Shown here in pieces: positions 13,669 to 19,676 of a stretch of DNA of 19,676 nucleotides (positions within the stretch are counted from its first letter, which is position 1; every line of letters begins with the position of its first letter). The stretch spans positions 1 to 19,676 of the forward strand of contig VHBM01000021.1 of NCBI GenBank assembly GCA_016871975.1. Direction: 5' to 3'. This DNA comes from Nitrososphaerota archaeon. GTDB taxonomy: Archaea; Thermoproteota; Nitrososphaeria; Nitrososphaerales; Nitrosopumilaceae. The translations under genes were made by a program, and so were the position numbers. The notes beneath the pieces are model-generated. The model did no database searches and was not told the DNA's origin. It saw nothing but the letters and a program-made list of their open reading frames with translations.

Positions 13669-14304
13669 CTAAACTAGTTTTGTTACAGAATAAATTCTAT
13701 TTTCAAAGTTTGCAGTCTTAAACTCTAACTTGTTTTCTGGATCTTGCTTTCTTGACTTGCTAAGCTTTTCAAGATGGACAAGCGACTCGCCTTTGAATCC
13801 AACAGACGAACCATAGATTGCATCAGTCATCATAGTTCCATGATCGCCACGCTTTACATCGTCAGCAATCTCATAGAACTTGATTGCCTCTCGTTTTTGA
13901 ACTGGAGTCCCGGTTGCCTTGTTAAATGCAATTGCAATGTACATGCCGTTATTTTTTACAGCAACTGGTATCTTGTGATTTTTTCCTGATTTTCCAGGAA
14001 TTGACTCGTTTATCAAAACTTCACACTTGTGATACATGCTTGAAACATATGCAAAAAATCTGTACTGGGCAAACATGCCTTTCTCATCGTCTTCGCACTC
14101 GACAAACACACGATGGAGTAGCTCAAGCGCTTTGTCATTCATGCTTTGCAGTCTGTCATCGAGTCGTCCCCTCTCTAGGAGCTCAGACTCACAGTCCTTT
14201 GCAATTAGTTTCAAGATAAAGTCTGGTAGATTGTAATTTTTGAGTGCGGCAACAAACGCACCTGCCTGTGACATGCCAAACTTTGGAAAACCTTTTTTGA
14301 CCAT
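13669..14304 (-). CDS. Uncharacterised cytoplasmic protein
   Basis: A 211-residue protein that I do not recognise. The first 110 residues look helical (GMSQAGAFVAALKNYNLPDF, MNDKALELLHRVFVECEDDE, MFAQYRFFAYVSSMYHKCEV). The rest looks alpha/beta with KIPVAVKNNGMYIAIAFNK and AIKFYEIADDVKRGDHGTM, the second with clustered acidic residues. There is no signal peptide or membrane span. The start at 14304 fits a TATA-like GATTTAATTTATCC (14331-14344, minus strand). That promoter sits inside a dyad, TTCAGGAT...ATCCCTGAA (14327-14350), so the gene may be controlled by a dimeric repressor. It converges with the zincin-like gene (21-bp gap). Confidence 0.7.
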   Translation of the reverse strand: MVKKGFPKFGMSQAGAFVAALKNYNLPDFILKLIAKDCESELLERGRLDDRLQSMNDKALELLHRVFVECEDDEKGMFAQYRFFAYVSSMYHKCEVLINESIPGKSGKNHKIPVAVKNNGMYIAIAFNKATGTPVQKREAIKFYEIADDVKRGDHGTMMTDAIYGSSVGFKGESLVHLEKLSKSRKQDPENKLEFKTANFENRIYSVTKLV

Positions 14305-14326
14305 TTTTTATTTTACCTCGTTTTTT

Positions 14327-14350
14327 TTCAGGATAAATTAAATCCCTGAA
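14327..14350. promoter_or_regulatory. Inverted repeat over the TATA box of the 14304 gene
   Basis: TTCAGGAT (14327-14334) and ATCCCTGAA (14342-14350) form a dyad with one extra C, flanking AAATTAA. The minus-strand TATA box of the 14304 gene lies within it, so a bound dimer would block TBP. The binding protein is unknown. Confidence 0.45.
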
Positions 14351-14367
14351 CCTGTCCCCCCAAACAC

Positions 14368-14379
14368 CATACTAGTATG
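14368..14379. promoter_or_regulatory. 12-bp perfect palindrome in the divergent region before aconitase
   Basis: CATACTAGTATG is a perfect 12-base palindrome, extended on both sides by an imperfect AAAC-ACCATA/TATGGTTT match (14362-14392). It lies between the uncharacterised gene and the aconitase gene and looks like a regulator site; this is inference. Confidence 0.35.
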
Positions 14380-14471
14380 TCGTTTATGGTTTATAATTGT
14401 TACAAATTCAAGGATCAAAAACATATTAACAAGAAAAAATTTCAAACTAACATTATTTTTCAGGCATACAA

Positions 14472-14482
14472 GCATTAAATTC
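14472..14482 (+). promoter_or_regulatory. TATA box of the aconitase gene
   Basis: GCATTAAATTC is centred about 27 bases before ATG 14505, predicting a leaderless mRNA. Confidence 0.5.
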
Positions 14483-14504
14483 TTGTAAAGAGGTACTAGT
14501 TGTT

Positions 14505-16769
14505 ATGGAAATAGAAACTACGCCTGAGCTTGTTTTGAATGTATACAAAAGACTTGAAGAGAACATTTCCAAATTTAGAAATGCAGTCAAAAGACCACTC
14601 ACGCTTTCAGAAAAAATTCTTGCAGGACATCTAGAAACTATGCCAAACAAGGCACCACAGGAAGGAAAAGACTATGTCTTTTTGAAACCTGACAGAGTCG
14701 CACTGCAAGATGTTACTGGCCAGATGGTATTGCTGCAATTCATGCAGGCAGGCCTAAAACAGGCCGCACTTCCCACAACAGTCCACTGTGATCACCTGAT
14801 CCGGGCACAGATTGAGGGCGAGACTGACATGAAAACATCCTTGAATGAAAATAGCGAGGTGTTTCAGTTCTTAGAATCAGCTTGCAGCAAGTATGGAATT
14901 GGTTTTTGGAGGCCAGGTGCAGGAATAATCCATCAGGTTGTTTTAGAAAACTATGCGTTTCCTGGCGGCCTTATGATTGGAACCGATTCTCATACCCCAA
15001 ATGCTGGGGGACTAGGTATGATAGCAATTGGTGTAGGTGGAATTGATGCAGCAGAAACAATGGCAGGCCTGCCATGGGAGCTACTCTACCCAAAAAGAAT
15101 CGGCGTCTATCTTACTGGCAAGCTAAATGGATGGACTGCACCTAAAGACATTATACTATACGTTGCAGGTAAGCTCACAGTATCTGGTGGAACAAATGCC
15201 ATAATCGAATACTTTGGACCTGGCGCAAAATCAATTAGCTGTACAGGAAAGGCAACAATAACAAACATGGGTGCTGAGATTGGTGCAACATGTTCGATTT
15301 TTCCATACGATGAAAGAATGGAAAAATATCTTAAAACAACAAATCGTGAAAAAATTGCCGAGCTTGCAAACAAGCACAGCGAGCTTTTAGTTCCTGATCC
15401 TGAGATAGAACACAATCCAGAAAAATACTATGATAAAGTAATCAGAATTGATCTCTCGACACTAGAGCCATATGTGGTAGGACCGCACACACCTGATCTT
15501 GCAAGGCCAATATCATATCTGGCTGATGATGTAAAGAAAAACGCGTATCTTGATAAAATATCGGTTGCACTCATTGGCAGCTGCACAAACTCTTCATATG
15601 AAGACATGTCTCGTGCAGCAAGTGTGGCACAGCAGGCAAAAGCTAAAGGACTAAAATCCAAAGTGCCATTACTTGTCACGCCAGGCTCTGAGCAAATCCG
15701 TGCAACAATAGAGCGAGATGGACAGATGGATTCACTAAAAGCAATTGGCGCTACAGTTCTTGCAAATGCATGTGGTCCATGCATTGGACAGTGGAGTAGA
15801 CCTGAGCTAAAAAAAGGAGAGCCAAATACCATAGTCACATCGTTTAATCGAAATTTTCCTGGACGAAACGACGGAAAAAGAGAAACAATGAACTTTATTG
15901 GAAGTCCTGAGCTAGTTATCGCACTTGCACTAGGTGGAAGCCTTTCATTTAATCCACTAAAAGATTCGTTAGATACACCAAGTGGTAAATTCAAGCTAGA
16001 CCCACCAGAGATAGCTCCTGATGTTCCAAGTAAGGGATTTTACAATGCAAGAGATGGCTATGTTGCACCGTCACAAAATCCAGAAACCGTTCAGGTAATA
16101 ATTGACAAGGAAAGCAATAGGCTGCAAAAACTAGAACCATTTTCAAAATGGGATGGAAAAGACTTGGAAAAACTTGTAGTTATAGTAAAGACAAAGGGAA
16201 AATGTACAACCGATCACATCTCTCCTGCAGGTGCATGGTTGACCTACCGAGGACATCTTGATAAGATAAGTGACAACCTGCTTTTAGGTGCTGTAAATGC
16301 ATTCAACGATGAGGTTGGAAAGGGTAGAAACATACTAAACAACAAGATCGAATCATTCCCGCAAATCGCAAGACAGTACAAACAAAATGAAATAAGATGG
16401 GTAATAGTTGGCGGCGACAACTATGGTGAGGGAAGTAGCCGAGAACATGCCGCAATGACCCCGAGATATCTTGGATGTGCAGCAGTTATTGCAAAAAGCT
16501 TTGCAAGAATACATGAAACGAATCTAAAAAAACAAGGAATACTTGCACTGACATTTGCAAATCCAAAAGATTATGACAAGATAGAAGAACCTGACAAAAT
16601 TAGTATTGTAGGGCTTGCAAGCCTTGAGCAAGGAAAACCAGTAAAGTGCATCATTTACCATCAAGACAGAAAAGAGGAAATCTTGCTTAATCACTCATAC
16701 AACAGATCCCAGATAGAGTGGTTCCGTGCAGGAGCTGCGCTAAACGTTTTGCGAACACGTGTAAAATAG
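14505..16769 (+). CDS. acnA: Aconitate hydratase (mitochondrial-type)
   Basis: A 754-residue [4Fe-4S] enzyme that isomerises citrate to isocitrate via cis-aconitate in the citric acid cycle. The cluster ligands are C360 in IGSCTNSSYEDM and C423/C426 in ACGPCIGQW. Other family marks are TTVHCDHLI (91-99), IGTDSHTPNAGGLGM (158-172), GGDNYGEGSSREHAAM and ARIHETNLKKQGI, with the swivel domain beginning at CTTDHISPAGAW (about residue 566). The overall length and motif spacing match the mitochondrial-type enzyme, shorter than the IRP1/AcnA type. The symbol is generic. It has a wide upstream region (200 bp) with two palindromes. tRNA-Trp lies 14 bp downstream on the opposite strand. Confidence 0.97.
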   Translation: MEIETTPELVLNVYKRLEENISKFRNAVKRPLTLSEKILAGHLETMPNKAPQEGKDYVFLKPDRVALQDVTGQMVLLQFMQAGLKQAALPTTVHCDHLIRAQIEGETDMKTSLNENSEVFQFLESACSKYGIGFWRPGAGIIHQVVLENYAFPGGLMIGTDSHTPNAGGLGMIAIGVGGIDAAETMAGLPWELLYPKRIGVYLTGKLNGWTAPKDIILYVAGKLTVSGGTNAIIEYFGPGAKSISCTGKATITNMGAEIGATCSIFPYDERMEKYLKTTNREKIAELANKHSELLVPDPEIEHNPEKYYDKVIRIDLSTLEPYVVGPHTPDLARPISYLADDVKKNAYLDKISVALIGSCTNSSYEDMSRAASVAQQAKAKGLKSKVPLLVTPGSEQIRATIERDGQMDSLKAIGATVLANACGPCIGQWSRPELKKGEPNTIVTSFNRNFPGRNDGKRETMNFIGSPELVIALALGGSLSFNPLKDSLDTPSGKFKLDPPEIAPDVPSKGFYNARDGYVAPSQNPETVQVIIDKESNRLQKLEPFSKWDGKDLEKLVVIVKTKGKCTTDHISPAGAWLTYRGHLDKISDNLLLGAVNAFNDEVGKGRNILNNKIESFPQIARQYKQNEIRWVIVGGDNYGEGSSREHAAMTPRYLGCAAVIAKSFARIHETNLKKQGILALTFANPKDYDKIEEPDKISIVGLASLEQGKPVKCIIYHQDRKEEILLNHSYNRSQIEWFRAGAALNVLRTRVK

Positions 16770-16783
16770 TCTAAAAACTTACG

Positions 16784-16935
16784 TGGGGCCGACCGGAGTT
16801 GAACCGGCGACCTACGGGTCACTACAGCTCCAAACTCACATCATCTTGTCATCAGTAGCTTAGTTTAACCTCTGGAGCCCTTAGCGGTGATCTAAACGTA
16901 GACACTGTCGCCCTACCAGGCTAGGCTACGACCCC
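16784..16935 (-). tRNA. tRNA-Trp (CCA) with two introns
   Basis: Minus strand, 152 bp including A73 (16784); mature body 73 nt. Acceptor GGGGTCG/CGGCCCC, D arm GCCT-AGCCTGGTA-GGGC, T arm GCCGG-TTCAACT-CCGGT. Intron 1 (26 nt, 16881-16906) interrupts the anticodon stem between positions 28 and 29. Its BHB is clear: central helix GGCG/CGCT, bulges AC^A and AA^G, inner helix GTG/CAC then TCTA/TAGA. Intron 2 (52 nt, 16820-16871) is at 37/38. Removing both restores stem ACGGG/CCCGT around CTCCAGA, anticodon CCA. Intron 2 pairs GCTCC with GGAGC, but its 3' junction lies in a loop of about nine bases rather than three, so its BHB is relaxed and its end is set by the mature stem. Promoter: probably ACTTAAAATTC near 16960-16970. 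Confidence 0.9.
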
Positions 16936-17015
16936 ACAACTAATGAGAAAAATTGCTTGAATTTTAAGTTATTTTTGCAACAATTTATTTGCAATTATAC
17001 ATTGATCAATAGAGA

Positions 17016-17555
17016 ATGGCAAAACCTGTTTTGATAATTGCTGGCGCAATACCCGTAATTTTGGCAATCTTAATCGCAGTTCCAATGATCACAAAACCTG
17101 ATATACCGTTTTCTGCAGTTGTTCCAACCGACAAAATCGAGCTTGAATATACAAAACACCAGCTGCAAAAAATTTCATTTGGCATTACCGAAGAAACCAA
17201 ATCTCAAAAGACAGAAATCCTTGTAATAAAAGATGACGGGACAACTCGCTATACTATAATAGAAAAAGGGAGTTCGCAACCAGACAAGCGCTTAACTATA
17301 GAAGAAGAAAAGATACGAAAGCTAACAGCGCTAATCAAGGAGACAGGCTTTATGGCAATCCCATCAGAGTCATTTCATGTTGGCGATGATATTACCCAGT
17401 ACAAAAAATCCTCACTCAAAGTAACACTAAACGGACAAACAAAGCAGATACACTGGCCAGAACAAAATGCTACTTTACAGTTTATTCCGCCAATTATAAC
17501 TATGGTAGAACTAGAACTCGATCAAATAATCAGTGACATACAAAAAAGCAACTAG
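17016..17555 (+). CDS. Membrane-anchored protein of unknown function
   Basis: 179 residues. Residues 3-26 (KPVLIIAGAIPVILAILIAV) form one N-terminal membrane span or uncleaved signal; the rest is soluble and probably outside the cell. The exposed part reads as a beta-rich domain (KTEILVIKDDGTTRYTIIEK) followed by helix IEEEKIRKLTALIKETGF and strand SSLKVTLNGQTKQIHWPE. No catalytic motif and no cysteines. I do not recognise the family. The TATA-like CAATTTATTT (about 16980-16989) fits the ATG. It meets the next gene tail to tail: the palindrome CTAG at 17552-17555 supplies both stop codons. Confidence 0.75.
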   Translation: MAKPVLIIAGAIPVILAILIAVPMITKPDIPFSAVVPTDKIELEYTKHQLQKISFGITEETKSQKTEILVIKDDGTTRYTIIEKGSSQPDKRLTIEEEKIRKLTALIKETGFMAIPSESFHVGDDITQYKKSSLKVTLNGQTKQIHWPEQNATLQFIPPIITMVELELDQIISDIQKSN

Positions 17556-17971
17556 CTTTTGTACAGTCTTAGCTTTTTTGCAACTACATTTACAGCAACC
17601 ATAAAAACTGCCCACCCAACTAGCTGTGAGACAAGCGTTGCAACACTTGGGTCATAGTCTACTATCAAAAGATAGTATGATACAATCCATCTTATCACAA
17701 TATAGATGACTTCGCTGATTCCAATTGAGGAAAAAAACTTGACAAGATCTGCTCTAAATGTGGCCTTGTTTTTTCGATTATCAAGATAAAACAATAAAAA
17801 AAGTGTAGACAAAAATCCTGCATACTCTATAATTACAGTATATGTAGTAATCAGATACTCTTCCTGTCCAGCAAATGATTGTGCAGAAATTGCTGAAACT
17901 GTAATTCCAACAATAGCTCCAATTATGATAGTCTTGTTTAGTTTGAGAATCTCAACATACTTTGGTTTCAT
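17552..17971 (-). CDS. Four-span integral membrane protein, unknown
   Basis: 139 residues with four hydrophobic segments at about 13-32 (TIIIGAIVGITVSAISAQSF), 41-62 (TTYTVIIEYAGFLSTLFLLF), 80-103 (SSIGISEVIYIVIRWIVSYY) and 111-130 (TLVSQLVGWAVFMVAVNVVA). A basic loop, DNRKNKATFRADL, lies between spans two and three, and a basic tail (KKLRLYKS) suggests a cytoplasmic C-terminus. No family is recognised. The start at ATG 17971 fits the shared AT-rich element at 18004-18015 read leftwards. The stop overlaps the stop of the preceding gene by four bases. Confidence 0.75.
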   Translation of the reverse strand: MKPKYVEILKLNKTIIIGAIVGITVSAISAQSFAGQEEYLITTYTVIIEYAGFLSTLFLLFYLDNRKNKATFRADLVKFFSSIGISEVIYIVIRWIVSYYLLIVDYDPSVATLVSQLVGWAVFMVAVNVVAKKLRLYKS

Positions 17972-18003
17972 TTTTTCTCTTATTATGATGAATCTTTACT
18001 ATA

Positions 18004-18015
18004 GAATAAATATCG
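18004..18015. promoter_or_regulatory. TATA box between pdxS and the divergent membrane-protein gene
   Basis: GAATAAATATCG is centred about 26 bases before the pdxS ATG (leaderless). Read on the other strand, GATATTTATTC would start transcription near 17982, about 11 bases before ATG 17971. No other strong TATA box lies in the 63-bp gap. Confidence 0.5.
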
Positions 18016-18034
18016 ATTCAATACTTTTTACTGT

Positions 18035-19003
18035 ATGATTCCACTTTCTGGTGATATATCAAGTGCAAAGGGCATAGTGCGTGAGAATTTAGAATCAAAA
18101 CCAATTTCGCGAGGAACATCTACCCTAAAGCGCGGATTTGCTCACATGCTAAAAAACGGTGTGGTAATGGATGTTACAACAGTAGAACAAGCACAAATTG
18201 CAGAAGAGGCTGGTGCAGTATCTGTCATGGTCTTAGACAAGCTGCCATCAGATGTAAGAAAGGCAGGCGGCGTTGCAAGAACTGCAAGCATTAGAGTAAT
18301 TCAAGACATCATGGATGCTGTAACAATTCCTGTTATGGCAAAATGCAGAATAGGACATGTCTATGAGGCCAAAATCCTAGAGGCAGCAGATGTTGATATG
18401 ATTGACGAGTCAGAAGTTCTAACTCCTGCAGATGAGGCACATCACATCTGGAAGTGGGACTTTACAACACCTTTTGTAAATGGTGCACGCTCACTTGCAG
18501 AAGCACTACGAAGAATAGAGGAAGGCGCTGCAATGATTAGAACAAAAGGCGAGCCAGGTACTGGAAATGTTGCCGAGGCTGTAATTCATATTAAAAAACT
18601 AAACGACGAGCTTCGTGCCATCAAGTCAGTTTATGATTCAAAAGACAACCAGGACTTGGTAAGAATGGCAAGAGAGTTCAAAGTATCATATGATCTAGTT
18701 GAAGAGACTGCAAGGATTGGAAGATTACCTGTTGTAAACTTTGCAGCAGGTGGCATATCAACACCAGCAGATGCAGCGTATCTGATGTCACTTGGCTGTG
18801 ATGGAATATTTGTTGGCTCTGGAATTTTCAAGGCAGAAGATGCAAAGGAACGTGCACGTGCAGTAGTTTTGGCTACAACATTCTGGGAAGACCCTGACAA
18901 AGTAATGGAAGCACAAAAGATGATTGATGAAAGACACTCTATGCTTGGTCTTGATGTCCACAACTTGGAGCTTCGCATGCAAGAACGTGGAAGTACAGCA
19001 TGA
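18035..19003 (+). CDS. pdxS: Pyridoxal 5'-phosphate synthase, synthase subunit
   Basis: A 322-residue (beta/alpha)8 enzyme that makes PLP (vitamin B6) from ribose 5-phosphate, glyceraldehyde 3-phosphate and ammonia supplied by PdxT. By alignment with the B. subtilis enzyme as I recall it, the active-site residues are D46 (GVVMDV), K103 (VMAKCRIGH) and K171 (RTKGEPGTG). IDESEVLTPADE, LPVVNFAAGGI and GIFVGSGIFK are further signatures, and RMQERG ends the protein. It is about 22 residues longer at the N-terminus than the bacterial enzyme (MIPLSGDISSAKGIVRENLE); the TATA spacing supports this start. It overlaps pdxT by four bases (ATGA), so the two subunits are translated together and form the usual complex. 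Confidence 0.97.
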   Translation: MIPLSGDISSAKGIVRENLESKPISRGTSTLKRGFAHMLKNGVVMDVTTVEQAQIAEEAGAVSVMVLDKLPSDVRKAGGVARTASIRVIQDIMDAVTIPVMAKCRIGHVYEAKILEAADVDMIDESEVLTPADEAHHIWKWDFTTPFVNGARSLAEALRRIEEGAAMIRTKGEPGTGNVAEAVIHIKKLNDELRAIKSVYDSKDNQDLVRMAREFKVSYDLVEETARIGRLPVVNFAAGGISTPADAAYLMSLGCDGIFVGSGIFKAEDAKERARAVVLATTFWEDPDKVMEAQKMIDERHSMLGLDVHNLELRMQERGSTA

Positions 19004-19605
19004 GTCTAAACATTGGAGTATTTGCAGTACAGGGAGACGTTGAGGAAAACCTCGTTGCAACAAAAACTGCACTAGATGAACTTGGAATCAAAGGCACAGT
19101 AAGCACTGTAAAGACGCCTGATCAAATAGCAAAACTTGATGGGATAATACTGCCTGGTGGAGAAAGCACCACAATAGGACATCTATCACTTGTTAATGGC
19201 TCGTTAAAAAAAATCAAAGAAAAAATCGAGGCAGGAATGCCTGCCATGGGAATCTGTGCAGGACTGATACTGTTAGCAAAAGAAGCAAAGGACAGAGTAG
19301 TTGGCAAAATGGAGCAGCCCATACTTGACCTGCTTGATGTCAAGGTGGAAAGAAATTCATTTGGAAGACAGCGAGATTCATTTGAAACTGATATTTCAAT
19401 GGAGTCAATCAAGATTTCAAAGTTCAAGGGAATTTTCATAAGGGCCCCATCAATTATCGAAGTTGGAAAAAATGTAGAGGTGATTTCAAAACTAAACGAG
19501 AAAACCATTGCTGTAAAACAAAAAAATATTCTTGCTACAGTATTTCATCCAGAGCTGACTACTGATGTGTCAATGCACAAGTATTTTATCAATATGATAA
19601 AATAG
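19000..19605 (+). CDS. pdxT: Pyridoxal 5'-phosphate synthase, glutaminase subunit
   Basis: A 201-residue class I glutamine amidotransferase that releases ammonia from glutamine and channels it to PdxS. The triad is visible: nucleophile C86 in GICAGLILLA, then H183 and E185 in FHPELTTD. IGVFAVQGDVEEN (5-17) and LDGIILPGGESTTIGHL (46-62) are PdxT signatures. The length is normal. The ATG overlaps the pdxS stop. The enzyme is cytoplasmic and normally active only in complex with PdxS. Confidence 0.97.
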   Translation: MSLNIGVFAVQGDVEENLVATKTALDELGIKGTVSTVKTPDQIAKLDGIILPGGESTTIGHLSLVNGSLKKIKEKIEAGMPAMGICAGLILLAKEAKDRVVGKMEQPILDLLDVKVERNSFGRQRDSFETDISMESIKISKFKGIFIRAPSIIEVGKNVEVISKLNEKTIAVKQKNILATVFHPELTTDVSMHKYFINMIK

Positions 19606-19629
19606 GCCATTTTTGCAAACTAAGGAATC

Positions 19630-19676
19630 TTGGCATCAAGAAGAAAATCAAAGAGCAAATCACGAAAATCATCACG
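19630..19676 (+). CDS. Start of a lysine/serine-rich protein, cut by window end
   Basis: A TTG at 19630, preceded by an in-frame TAA (19621) and an AAGGA-like sequence, opens MASRRKSKSKSRKSS and runs off the window. Basic, Ser/Lys-rich tails of this kind occur in nucleic-acid-binding proteins, but 15 residues are too few for a call. It lies 24 bp after pdxT and could belong to the same transcript. An ATG further right cannot be excluded. Confidence 0.45.
   Translation, partial: MASRRKSKSKSRKSS

Noticed and set aside
15428..15994. 188-codon frame opposite aconitase
   Set aside because: Antisense shadow of a gene whose motifs are complete.
16849..16855. CTGATGA within tRNA-Trp intron 2, suggesting a box C/D guide like the one in euryarchaeal tRNA-Trp introns
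   Set aside because: CTGA and TGATGA overlap here, no properly spaced second box pair is visible, and the 52-nt intron is too short for a convincing C/D guide.
1..19676. CRISPR array, insertion sequence, integrase or phage genes
   Set aside because: No spaced direct repeats, no transposase or integrase motifs, and no terminal inverted repeats were seen on either strand.

Overview
The window is archaeal and comes from an ammonia-oxidising thaumarchaeon (Nitrososphaerota), most like the Nitrosopumilus/Nitrosarchaeum group. The evidence is the order amoC-amoX-amoA at the left edge, an archaeal-type PheS/PheT pair, archaeal CoaD, tRNA genes with bulge-helix-bulge (BHB) introns, AT-rich DNA, and TATA boxes centred about 25-28 bases before most start codons, which implies many leaderless mRNAs. 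It looks like chromosomal DNA: no insertion sequence, phage gene, CRISPR array or replication origin is visible.

Layout. 1-1625: the C-terminal part of amoC, then amoX and amoA, each with its own TATA boxes. 1654-2514: a Dam-type adenine methyltransferase facing amoA, with no restriction partner in view. 2604-5634: tRNA-Thr, tRNA-Leu (two introns), a ribbon-helix-helix/zinc-type small protein, a helical unknown, a regulator built like a CarH/LitR B12 sensor but lacking the cobalamin ligands, tRNA-Ile (one intron), a thioredoxin-fold protein and tRNA-Ala. 5738-7927: a 33-residue membrane peptide, a secreted beta-rich protein, CoaD and a small unknown. 7978-12478: trpS with a small downstream partner, diverging from pheS-pheT across 51 bp that appear to share one palindromic TATA box. 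12491-12660: a structured RNA with its own promoter that looks like an H/ACA guide RNA. 12826-14304: a stand-alone Lrp/AsnC ligand-binding domain, a HELAH zincin-like protein and an unknown. 14505-16769: aconitase. 16784-16935: tRNA-Trp with two introns. 17016-17971: two small membrane-associated unknowns meeting tail to tail. 18035-19605: pdxS-pdxT for vitamin B6. A lysine/serine-rich protein begins at the right edge.

Functionally the window joins energy metabolism (ammonia monooxygenase, aconitase), translation (five tRNAs, TrpRS, PheRS and a probable rRNA-modification guide) and cofactor synthesis (CoA, PLP). The items most worth a second look are the H/ACA-like RNA, the five introns in three of five tRNAs, the ligand-less B12-sensor-like regulator, the HELAH protein, the 33-residue membrane peptide and the internal transcription signals of the amo cluster. 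All family assignments come from reading the sequence; no database search was run.
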